Source: Mucilaginibacter boryungensis (GTDB taxonomy: Bacteria > Bacteroidota > Bacteroidia > Sphingobacteriales > Sphingobacteriaceae). From it: DNA of 64,000 nt. Of this stretch, positions 15,556 through 22,881 are shown in pieces. Location: contig NZ_JADFFM010000002.1 of NCBI RefSeq assembly GCF_015221995.1, positions 1,736,001-1,800,000 on the forward strand, written 5' to 3'. Under the pieces are notes generated by a model. That model saw only the letters and a program-made list of their open reading frames with translations. It did no database searches and was not told the origin of the DNA. The translations under genes were made by a program, and so were the position numbers. Positions within the stretch are counted from its first letter, which is position 1. Each line of letters opens with the position of its first letter.

Positions 15556-16248
15556 TCAATGTGCTTCAAAGTTTTTCGCCTCTTTTGGCGTTAACACCCT
15601 AACCTTCATCCAAACCTCTTTATCAGGGTTGCCGGCTTTATTAACTTTTACAGCGGTTGTTTTATCGATCCAGTCCATACCCTGTACTATTTCGCCAAAT
15701 ACGGTATAATTCCCATCCAGCGATGGCGTGCCGCCTATGGTGCGGTATACTTCGCGATGTGCTTCAGGGATGGTAATACCAGACCGTTTTTCTATAGCAT
15801 CCAGCATGGGGTCGGTATAGGTTTTTCCATCTACAAAATAAATCTGCGTGGAGAACGATTCTTTTGCTTTATTATCATCGCGGCCCATGGCCAATACGCC
15901 GCGTTTATGAAACAACGCCGGATTAATCTCGGGCTTTATCCATCGTTGTTCGGGTTTTAATACTTTGCCTTTCTCGTACAGGGAATCGGGGTCGCCGCCC
16001 TGTATAACGAACCCTTTTAGTATGCGGTTGAAAGTAGTTTTATCAAAACAGCCACTTTTTACCAGCTTAATAAAATTATCGCGGTGTACCGGGGTTTCGT
16101 TATACAGCATTACAATGCACGAACCCTGTGCTGTTTCAATTTTCACATATTGGTTTTTTTGCTGGGCAAAAGTTGTAATTGGCAATGCTGCTAAAGTCCA
16201 TATTACAATTAACCATCGGCTCTTTATTTTACAGGTTATGTTAGGCAT
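15556..16248 (-). CDS. exported cyclophilin-type peptidyl-prolyl isomerase
   Basis: 230 residues with an N-terminal signal sequence ending near AQQ. Cyclophilin motifs follow: IMLYNETPVHRDNFIKLV, FNRILKGFVIQGGDP (active-site Arg and Phe) and GNYTVFGEIVQGMDWID. The central region is longer than in a minimal cyclophilin, containing an insertion around PEINPALFHKRGVLAMGR typical of the periplasmic Bacteroidota type. It would assist proline isomerisation in exported proteins. It stands alone, divergent from the HMA-AraC gene. Confidence 0.92.
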   Translation of the reverse strand: MPNITCKIKSRWLIVIWTLAALPITTFAQQKNQYVKIETAQGSCIVMLYNETPVHRDNFIKLVKSGCFDKTTFNRILKGFVIQGGDPDSLYEKGKVLKPEQRWIKPEINPALFHKRGVLAMGRDDNKAKESFSTQIYFVDGKTYTDPMLDAIEKRSGITIPEAHREVYRTIGGTPSLDGNYTVFGEIVQGMDWIDKTTAVKVNKAGNPDKEVWMKVRVLTPKEAKNFEAH

Positions 16249-16379
16249 GTTTTTTTTAACGAATATATGTAATTATAGCAAATGGGTTCCTTATTGGGAT
16301 AGCGCCAAAATATAAGCTGATTTAAAAGATGTAAATTGTGCGCAGAAATAATAGTTTAAAACAACAACCCATATAAGTT

Positions 16380-16940
16380 GTGAAAATATATATCCGTAAC
16401 ATGGTTTGCGACCGTTGCAAAATGGCAGTTAAAGCCGAGCTTGCAAAGGCCGGACTTGTACCAGCACAGATTGAATTGGGCGAAGTCACCTTTCAGCAAG
16501 CACCCCTAGCAGGTCAACTGACGCAACTGCAAGAGGGTTTAAAGACTCTTGGGTTTGAATTGATAGACGACTATAAAAGCCGAATAATAGAGCAGATTAA
16601 AACTACTATAATTGATTTGGTTCATTATAGGACCGGGGCGCAGGTTTTAAAGCTTTCGGTAGTACTGGCCGATAAACTTAATCATGAATATACTTATCTA
16701 AGCAACCTTTTCTCATCGGTAGAAGGCCAAACTATAGAGAAATATTACATATTGCAAAAAATAGAACGTGTAAAAGAGTTACTGGTTTATAATGAACTGA
16801 CTTTATCTCAAATCGCCTACCAAACAGGATATAGCAGTGTGGCGCACCTTTCGGCGCAGTTTAAACAGGTTACCGGCTTAACAACGTCGGCTTTTAAGGC
16901 ACTGAATAATCACAATCGTGCCAGTTTAGATAACCTGTAA
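16380..16940 (+). CDS. AraC-family regulator with N-terminal HMA-like metal-binding domain
   Basis: 186 residues beginning at GTG; the next in-frame ATG would cut into the HMA fold. Residues 1-65 form a ferredoxin-like heavy-metal-associated domain with MVCDRC (Cys10, Cys13). The C-terminal ~100 residues form an AraC DNA-binding domain, including the second helix-turn-helix LSQIAYQTGYSSVAHLSAQFK. Metal binding by the CxxC is expected to control DNA binding. It lies 81 bases upstream of an HMA-MauE membrane protein that it plausibly regulates. The metal is not determinable here; copper(I), mercury or another thiophilic ion is possible. Confidence 0.85.
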   Translation: MKIYIRNMVCDRCKMAVKAELAKAGLVPAQIELGEVTFQQAPLAGQLTQLQEGLKTLGFELIDDYKSRIIEQIKTTIIDLVHYRTGAQVLKLSVVLADKLNHEYTYLSNLFSSVEGQTIEKYYILQKIERVKELLVYNELTLSQIAYQTGYSSVAHLSAQFKQVTGLTTSAFKALNNHNRASLDNL

Positions 16941-16993
16941 AATCTTGTAACTTATTGCCGGAATTATGTAAAGCCTAAGGCAGTTACAGGGGG

Positions 16994-17001
16994 TAATTTT
17001 G
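16994..17001 (+). promoter_or_regulatory. -7 box ahead of the HMA-MauE gene
   Basis: TAATTTTG fits TAnnTTTG and lies 20 bases before the ATG at 17022. It overlaps the GTG at 17001, arguing against using that GTG as start. No convincing -33 box. Confidence 0.4.
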
Positions 17002-17021
17002 TGTTATTAAAATTAAAGAAA

Positions 17022-17753
17022 ATGACACATACTTATCAAATAACCGGCATGACTTGCAGCGGGTGCCTGGCAAAAGTACAAAGCCTTTTAGCAGCCTTAC
17101 CCGGCGTGCAAAAAATAGATATCTCATTAGCCGAAGGGACAGCCGATATCACCATGTCGAGACATATCCCTACTTCCGAATTGCAATTGGCGCTTGCTGG
17201 TTACCCTAAATACCAGTTAAGTGAAATTGCACAACAACACCATAAAATAACGCAAAGCGATGAAGCCGAAAATAAAACATGGCTGCAAACCTATAAGCCT
17301 ATTTTGGTTATAGCCGCTTACCTGTTAGTTATTGCGTTTATTACTGGAAATAGCTCAGCAGGCTTTAATTGGTTAAAAGCTATGCGGATTTTTATGAGTG
17401 GGTTTTTCCTGGTGTTTTCTTTTTTTAAAATTTTAGATATACAGGGGTTCGCAGATAGCTATTCCATGTACGATCTGATTGCCAGGCGCGTAAAAGCCTG
17501 GGGGTTTGTTTACGTATTTATTGAACTGGGCCTGGGCTTTTTATATGCAGCCAATGCCCTGCCGTACATCACCAATATCATAACACTGGTTGTAATGTCG
17601 GTAAGTTTAGTAGGCGTAGTACAAAGCGTACTTAATAAACGCCGGATACGCTGTGCATGCCTTGGCGCTGTATTCAATTTACCCATGAGCACTGTTACCA
17701 TTATTGAAGACGGCTTAATGATTGTGATGAGTTTGATAATGCTGTTAATGTAA
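17022..17753 (+). CDS. HMA-domain membrane protein with MauE/DoxX-like region
   Basis: 243 residues. The N-terminal HMA domain has GMTCSGC (Cys12, Cys15), followed by a linker and a membrane region with about four helices from residue ~85 onward, plus a conserved IRCACLG motif near 210. MauE-like proteins are linked to redox or disulfide chemistry; here fused to a metal-binding domain, a metal handling or detoxification role is inferred. ATG at 17022 is preferred over GTG at 17001, which overlaps a promoter box. A near-perfect terminator follows. Confidence 0.82.
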   Translation: MTHTYQITGMTCSGCLAKVQSLLAALPGVQKIDISLAEGTADITMSRHIPTSELQLALAGYPKYQLSEIAQQHHKITQSDEAENKTWLQTYKPILVIAAYLLVIAFITGNSSAGFNWLKAMRIFMSGFFLVFSFFKILDIQGFADSYSMYDLIARRVKAWGFVYVFIELGLGFLYAANALPYITNIITLVVMSVSLVGVVQSVLNKRRIRCACLGAVFNLPMSTVTIIEDGLMIVMSLIMLLM

Positions 17754-17820
17754 TGACATGATGGTGAGTAGCTGAGGGGGCACGCCTCAAAACGCTTCAT
17801 TTTATCATAACAAGAGCTTT

Positions 17821-17862
17821 AACAAAAAGGGTGTGTGGCAGTTGCCACACACCCTTTTTGTT
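17821..17862. terminator. very strong bidirectional terminator
   Basis: A perfect 20-bp inverted repeat (17821-17840 and 17843-17862) with a 2-base nominal loop. The A-run and T-run flanks make it functional in both directions, between the convergent HMA-MauE and PF03640-like genes. Confidence 0.9.
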
Positions 17863-17879
17863 AAATATTAATAAATTGG

Positions 17880-18737
17880 TTACAGTACTACAGTATTGTT
17901 ATTATTTACTCTCCAAATAGCAGCGCCGGGCGTAGGGAAGCTTACCCCTTTTGTACTGCCACGTACCCCTGCATCTTGTCCAAAATAATATAATGGATGG
18001 CCTTTAAACACCAATTGGGCTTTGCCAAACACAGTAATGGTGCCGAATTGGCTTTTATCGCCCAGTACTGTGGGGATGCTGCCTATGGCAGTCACCTCAG
18101 CCATTGGCCAAACGGTATTGTTGCTTAAATCGGCCTTGGTGAAGGTATTTGTGTTGTGGGTATCTTTAGTAAACATGTACAACGTCCGACCGTTGGCATC
18201 GGTAATAAATTGCGAGCTGCCAGTACCTGCTACGCCCTGGTCTGTGTATTGTACCCCATCTAAGCCAGTAAGCTGGGCATTGGCAAACATTACGGTGTAA
18301 TCGGCTTTTGCTATGGCCCAAAGGTTGCCAAACGCATCGCCATTGGTATCACCCGCAGCGGCATCCTTACTGTAATAATACAGTGGCCAGCCTTTGTAGG
18401 TATTCTGCTTTGATCCGTCGGGGCGGGTTATCACAGCAAAATCTGTTGCAGATAAACCAGTGCCAATAGACGGGTTTTCTTTAAAAAAGGGTGGCCAGAT
18501 AATAGCACAGGCATCAATGCAGGTAGAGGTGTTTGCTGCATCTTTAGAGAAAAAATAAAGCGAAAAGCCGTTGTTATCTGTAAGTAAGGCGCCAAACTTG
18601 GCATTAGTGGTTAACTGTACCCCGGTTAAAACTTTTGGAGGGTTATCGTTAACGCTGTTGTCTTTTTTACATGATGCACTTAGTAAGGTGATCATCGCAG
18701 TCGCTATTAGGAAATAGCCGGATTTTAGTGTTTTCAT
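17880..18737 (-). CDS. lipoprotein with paired secreted-repeat domains (PF03640-like)
   Basis: 285 residues with a lipoprotein signal ending LLSASC (Cys23). Two halves of roughly 120 residues follow. Each has the pattern G-x-x-LY-x-F-x-KD, a Cys or Asn-containing loop, an xxWPP/VWP motif, then GHPLYYFxxD or GWPLYYYSKD and a terminal W. This fits the secreted repeat of unknown function found in extracytoplasmic lipoproteins. The function is unestablished. Gene order places it opposite the HMA pair, separated by a bidirectional terminator, so co-regulation is not implied. Confidence 0.85.
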   Translation of the reverse strand: MKTLKSGYFLIATAMITLLSASCKKDNSVNDNPPKVLTGVQLTTNAKFGALLTDNNGFSLYFFSKDAANTSTCIDACAIIWPPFFKENPSIGTGLSATDFAVITRPDGSKQNTYKGWPLYYYSKDAAAGDTNGDAFGNLWAIAKADYTVMFANAQLTGLDGVQYTDQGVAGTGSSQFITDANGRTLYMFTKDTHNTNTFTKADLSNNTVWPMAEVTAIGSIPTVLGDKSQFGTITVFGKAQLVFKGHPLYYFGQDAGVRGSTKGVSFPTPGAAIWRVNNNNTVVL

Positions 18738-18911
18738 AGTTGGGTTTTTAAAATAAATTACCCTACAATTACTATGTTAAGATCCAATTGGTTGCCTTTG
18801 GGTTAATAAAAATACACTATAAGTTAATGTTATGGGTGTTGAATGATAGGTTATAATGTTGCCAACTGGGTAAATAAGCGTATTGTAACCCCGAAACATT
18901 ACTTTTGCCAT

Positions 18912-19568
18912 ATGATTTATAAAGCTACTTTGTTTACGGCAGTGCTATGTGTTATAGTTTTAAGTGCATGCACTAAGAAGAAAGAAGGAGTAATGGTATA
19001 TCAGTTGCAATATACTTTACCCGATAGCTTACAGACTTACGAAGCTTACCTGCCTAAAACCTCCACGGTATATTTTAAAGATGATTCGGTAGCTACCGTA
19101 CAAGGCACCGACCAGGAATCGACCACGATGATCACCCATCAGCCCACTAATTATATGCTTTGCCTGCTAAAATCGGGCGTGAGGCGCTTTGAGGTGCAGT
19201 ATAATAAAGATGACCAGGCAAAAGAATTGCCGGACATGAAGATGTATGATTTTATTAAAGGCACTGCGACAAAGAAAATAGCGGGTTACGACGTGCAGCA
19301 ATATATTATGAAAAATAAATTCAACGGGGATACCACCAGCACCTGGTTTACCCACAATGTAACTGTGCCCCCCGGTTTTTTGACTATGGTGTTTAACCCC
19401 GAATTAGGCGTGCCGGTAGCGTTCAGCACTAATCAAAACGGGATGGTTACCAAAACAACATTGAAGGAGATTAGGTATGAATCAGTACCTGTGGGGATAT
19501 TCAACGCGCCGCCTGGATATATGAAACTTACCCCGCAGCAATTGCGCGAAATGCCTGTAGAGAACTAA
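18912..19568 (+). CDS. lipoprotein of the DUF4412-like type
   Basis: 218 residues. The ATG at 18912 gives a clean lipoprotein signal ending VLSAC (Cys20) before a KKKEG spacer, so the upstream ATG at 18843 is rejected. The mature part is beta-rich with KIAGYDVQQYIMK and a PVAFSTNQNGMVTKTTLKEI segment near the end, a layout seen in DUF4412-type proteins that track the breakdown of a conjugate. Function unknown. It converges with the next gene, their stop codons overlapping by four bases. Confidence 0.65.
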   Translation: MIYKATLFTAVLCVIVLSACTKKKEGVMVYQLQYTLPDSLQTYEAYLPKTSTVYFKDDSVATVQGTDQESTTMITHQPTNYMLCLLKSGVRRFEVQYNKDDQAKELPDMKMYDFIKGTATKKIAGYDVQQYIMKNKFNGDTTSTWFTHNVTVPPGFLTMVFNPELGVPVAFSTNQNGMVTKTTLKEIRYESVPVGIFNAPPGYMKLTPQQLREMPVEN

Positions 19569-20038
19569 TTTGCCGGTATTGCCGTTGCTTTATCATACAT
19601 AGCCTGATAATCCTTTTCGCGCATGTATAACTGGGTAATGGTAAACAATTGCTTTGATTCATCAACAGTCATCAGTAGTTGTTTTGATGATTTTGAAAGG
19701 TATTCACCTTTAGCTGATGACTTCCATTTGTACCTGCTTTTACCTAAAATACTTTTCAATTCGTTGTGAAAGCAAGTGTCGCATTCAAAGGTCCGTTTTT
19801 GATAAATACAATTATTCGATTTATCGAATTTAAAATACAGTTCTTGCGCGCTATACTTACCCCCGACCTTGAATGTATAGGATGAATCAGTTTCTGATTG
19901 AGAGCTGTTATATTTAACCTGACCGGTATTCAACGCCATCTTGATCCATCGTTTAGAATCGCCTACGTTAACCTGGGCAAAGGAAGTATGGCTAATGACG
20001 AATATGATAAAAGAAAATAGGAGTAAGGATTTTTTCAT
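19565..20038 (-). CDS. small exported protein, unknown function
   Basis: 157 residues from ATG at 20038, giving a standard signal peptide (MKKSLLLFSFIIF, cleaved near SFAQ). The longer frame from 20068 only adds an unlikely extension. The mature domain has two Cys in FECDTC and many Lys and Tyr. No family recognised. It lies downstream of ffh but beyond a terminator, so it is probably transcribed alone. Confidence 0.65.
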   Translation of the reverse strand: MKKSLLLFSFIIFVISHTSFAQVNVGDSKRWIKMALNTGQVKYNSSQSETDSSYTFKVGGKYSAQELYFKFDKSNNCIYQKRTFECDTCFHNELKSILGKSRYKWKSSAKGEYLSKSSKQLLMTVDESKQLFTITQLYMREKDYQAMYDKATAIPAN

Positions 20039-20069
20039 AGGTTTACTAAGATAGCAAAACCCAAACAAA

Positions 20070-20097
20070 AAACCCCGAACATATTTGCCCGGGGTTT
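20070..20097 (-). terminator. terminator of ffh
   Basis: An 8-bp stem aaaccccg / cggggttt (20070-20077, 20090-20097) with a 12-base loop lies 22 bases after the ffh stop. On the minus strand it runs into a T-rich stretch. Confidence 0.7.
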
Positions 20098-20119
20098 CTT
20101 TATCCTATTACCTTTCGAA

Positions 20120-21448
20120 TTACATCTTAGGCATGCGGCGCATCATGTTGGCCATAGCGGCAGGGTTACTCATTTGTTTCATTACTTTGCGCATATCCTC
20201 AAATTGTTTTATTAGGCGGTTAACTTCGGTAATGTTAGTGCCCGAGCCTTTGGCTATGCGGTTGCGGCGGCTTTGATTAATAGCGTCAGGGTTTTCTTTT
20301 TCGTGCGGGGTCATAGATTGGATAATGGCTTCAATATTTTTAAAGGCATCATCGCCCACTTCCACATCCTTCATCATTTTGCCAACGCCCGGTATCATCC
20401 CCATCAGATCTTTCATGTTACCCATTTTTTTGATCTGCTGTATCTGGCTATAAAAGTCGTTAAAGTCGAATTTATTCTTGCGTATCTTCTTTTGCAGTTC
20501 GGCGGCTTCCTTCTCGTCAAACTGCTGCTGAGCGCGTTCCACCAACGAAACCACATCGCCCATACCCAAAATACGCGAAGCCATACGGTCGGGGTGGAAA
20601 ACATCAAGCGCTTCCATCTTTTCGCCCGTACCAATAAATTTTATCGGCTTATTCACTACCGATTTAATAGATAACGCAGCACCACCACGGGTATCGCCAT
20701 CCAACTTGGTCAGCACCGCGCCGGTAAAATCCAGGCGGTCGTTAAACACCTTGGCGGTATTCACGGCATCCTGGCCGGTCATGGCATCAACCACAAATAA
20801 AATCTCGTTAGGGTTAACAGCGGCTTTTACCTGCTCTATTTCAACCATCATGGCCTCGTCTATAGCTAAACGGCCGGCGGTATCTATAATCACTACGTTG
20901 TTGCCTTGCTGTTTGGCTAAAGCCACACCCTCCCTGGCAATGGCAATAGGGTCGGTGCTTTCGCGGTTAGCATAAACCGGGATGCCTATTTGGCCGCCTA
21001 AAACCTCCAGCTGGTCTATCGCCGCCGGGCGGTAAACGTCGCCGGCAACCAGCAAAGGTTTTTTGTTTTTCTGTGTTTTTAAAAAGTTGGCCAGTTTGCC
21101 GCTAAAGGTAGTTTTACCAGCGCCATTCAAACCTGCTATAAGGATAATGGTTAGCGGACCGGTAAAGTTAATTTCCGACGTTGTGCCGCCCATCAACTCG
21201 GTCAGCTCATCGTTCATTACCTTGGTCAATAACTGACCGGGTGAAATGCTGGTCAATACATTTTGACCAATGGCTTTTTGCCTTACATCATCGGTAAATG
21301 CTTTGGCGGTTTTATAGTTAACGTCGGCATCCAGAAGGGCCTTGCGGATCTCCTTCATGGTTTCAGCCACGTTTATTTCAGTAATAGTTCCTTGTCCTTT
21401 CAGGACCTTAAACGCCCTGTCGAGCTTATCTGAAAGATTTTCAAACAT
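20120..21448 (-). CDS. ffh: signal recognition particle protein Ffh
   Basis: 442 residues. The N domain is followed by the SRP GTPase (G) domain with GLNGAGKTTF (106-115), DVYRPAAIDQL, DTAGRL and TKLDGDTRGGA. The Met-rich M domain closes the protein, with the RNA-binding helix SRRNRIAKGSGT. The protein binds signal sequences and 4.5S RNA and targets membrane proteins to FtsY and SecYEG. The call is secure. It has its own promoter box and terminator, so it is a single-gene unit. Confidence 0.98.
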   Translation of the reverse strand: MFENLSDKLDRAFKVLKGQGTITEINVAETMKEIRKALLDADVNYKTAKAFTDDVRQKAIGQNVLTSISPGQLLTKVMNDELTELMGGTTSEINFTGPLTIILIAGLNGAGKTTFSGKLANFLKTQKNKKPLLVAGDVYRPAAIDQLEVLGGQIGIPVYANRESTDPIAIAREGVALAKQQGNNVVIIDTAGRLAIDEAMMVEIEQVKAAVNPNEILFVVDAMTGQDAVNTAKVFNDRLDFTGAVLTKLDGDTRGGAALSIKSVVNKPIKFIGTGEKMEALDVFHPDRMASRILGMGDVVSLVERAQQQFDEKEAAELQKKIRKNKFDFNDFYSQIQQIKKMGNMKDLMGMIPGVGKMMKDVEVGDDAFKNIEAIIQSMTPHEKENPDAINQSRRNRIAKGSGTNITEVNRLIKQFEDMRKVMKQMSNPAAMANMMRRMPKM

Positions 21449-21486
21449 GTTATATTCAGTGCTTTTAATTCAAAAATTTGCGGTTA

Positions 21487-21494
21487 CAAAGGTA
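21487..21494 (-). promoter_or_regulatory. -7 box of ffh
   Basis: Minus strand TACCTTTG fits the consensus, 39 bases before the ATG. No clear -33 partner. Confidence 0.5.
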
Positions 21495-21558
21495 GTTAAT
21501 TAACCACATAGTTTACAGGAATAGGAACAAGACAATACAGATTTATCAGTAAAAAGTG

Positions 21559-22731
21559 CTAATCAACACTTTTTACCAATGCTGCCATCTTTATATTAAA
21601 ATCGGCTTTAGTTATGCCTGTTAGTTTTTCCAACGTGCGAAAATAATTGGCATCGCCCTGTTCACGTTTGCCGCAACTAAGCAATTCCATTACCGCAGGC
21701 ATCCCTTTTTCTTTTTCAAGTTTTTGGGCTATTAATGCATTTAATACATAAGCCACTTTAAGTGGTTTTTGCCCGGCTTCAAAGTTAGCCACACTGAGGT
21801 ATAACGTTAGCCAGTCGGGGTTAGGGTTGGCGGCCAACCATTTTTTAAACCGGTCTTTTATTTCAAGACAGGTATAGCCCCAGCTTCCCCCATATAAATA
21901 AGCGCAGCCTTCATCAACTGGTCGGTTAATAATATCGGGGTTCATTACCAGGCGCAGGCGTTCATGAAACAAGTCGTGTGGGTCAAAACGTGTGCCTGTG
22001 GTGTAACCGCCATTTAGTACCAAATCTATATTGTTTTCATGCACGGTACGGCTAATATTTTTTATGCCGTTATAGTTAGCTATATAGTCAACCCCTAATA
22101 CCTCAAGTACTTCGGATGAATTATCACAATAATATAGTCTAACCGGCCGTGTCGGAGTTTTTAATTTAATTTGATAATAATCAAGTGTTCGCTTATAACT
22201 TTTAACTTCGGCAAGGTTAATGGTGTCTTTATAATAGCAGGTGATATAATTTACCCGTTTGGTTTTCCATGTAGCTGTTTGTTGTCTTAATGGCGAATAG
22301 AAACAGAACCGGTCATCTTGTTTTTTTGCCATAAACCGGTAGCTGCCGCGTATTACAGGTGTATTTGCGCTTTGCCCGATGTATGATAATTGGATTATAA
22401 AATCACCGCTGTTCAACTGTATTATATTTGTTAGATACGGCTTATAAAAGTTAATATCGTTTAAGGTGGCGTTTTGTTCAATGCCCTGCATTTCCCTCAG
22501 TAGTATCGCTGTTTCCGGGAGGTCATCTTTTAAAACATAGCTATTGTTTTTTGCAGGATGCTCTTTTTGTGCCAGGAAACCGTTTAACGAACTAATAAGC
22601 AAATTGCTAATCGTAGTGTCCTGCGGTAAGCGTATATCTTTTGAAATAATAACAGGCGATTGCGCATGTACATTCAATATTACACTTAACAGCGGGCCCG
22701 CCATTAACAATCGGATAAGTTTTAAATACAT
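21559..22731 (-). CDS. exported HxxxH-motif protein, possible atypical gluzincin-type peptidase
   Basis: 390 residues with a signal peptide ending near HAQS. A C-terminal region has DPHDLFHERLR (His252, His256) followed 18 residues later by VDEGCAYLYGGSWG (Glu274). The spacing resembles HExxH plus EGxA zinc peptidases, but the catalytic Glu position is Asp253. The N-terminal half is beta-rich with no recognisable domain. This could be a metal-binding but inactive relative or an active variant. It sits between ffh and a divergent barrel gene. Function unproven. Confidence 0.55.
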   Translation of the reverse strand: MYLKLIRLLMAGPLLSVILNVHAQSPVIISKDIRLPQDTTISNLLISSLNGFLAQKEHPAKNNSYVLKDDLPETAILLREMQGIEQNATLNDINFYKPYLTNIIQLNSGDFIIQLSYIGQSANTPVIRGSYRFMAKKQDDRFCFYSPLRQQTATWKTKRVNYITCYYKDTINLAEVKSYKRTLDYYQIKLKTPTRPVRLYYCDNSSEVLEVLGVDYIANYNGIKNISRTVHENNIDLVLNGGYTTGTRFDPHDLFHERLRLVMNPDIINRPVDEGCAYLYGGSWGYTCLEIKDRFKKWLAANPNPDWLTLYLSVANFEAGQKPLKVAYVLNALIAQKLEKEKGMPAVMELLSCGKREQGDANYFRTLEKLTGITKADFNIKMAALVKSVD

Positions 22732-22837
22732 CTTGTGATAATTTTTTACAAGGTATATATAATTTATATTACCCTGATTTTAACAATTTTGCCAGTTTTT
22801 TAACCATCCCTTAACAAATTTCGTGTAACCATTGGGG

Positions 22838-22845
22838 TAGCTTTG
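22838..22845 (+). promoter_or_regulatory. -7 box of the DUF5916 gene
   Basis: TAGCTTTG fits TAnnTTTG, 36 bases upstream of the ATG at 22882. A TTTC occurs upstream but at a short distance, so the -33 is unclear. Confidence 0.45.
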
Positions 22846-22881
22846 GCGTCTTATTGCTAACATAACTATTTTTAACTGAAA

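Noticed and set aside
20273..20674. 133-codon plus-strand frame
   Set aside because: Antisense to ffh.
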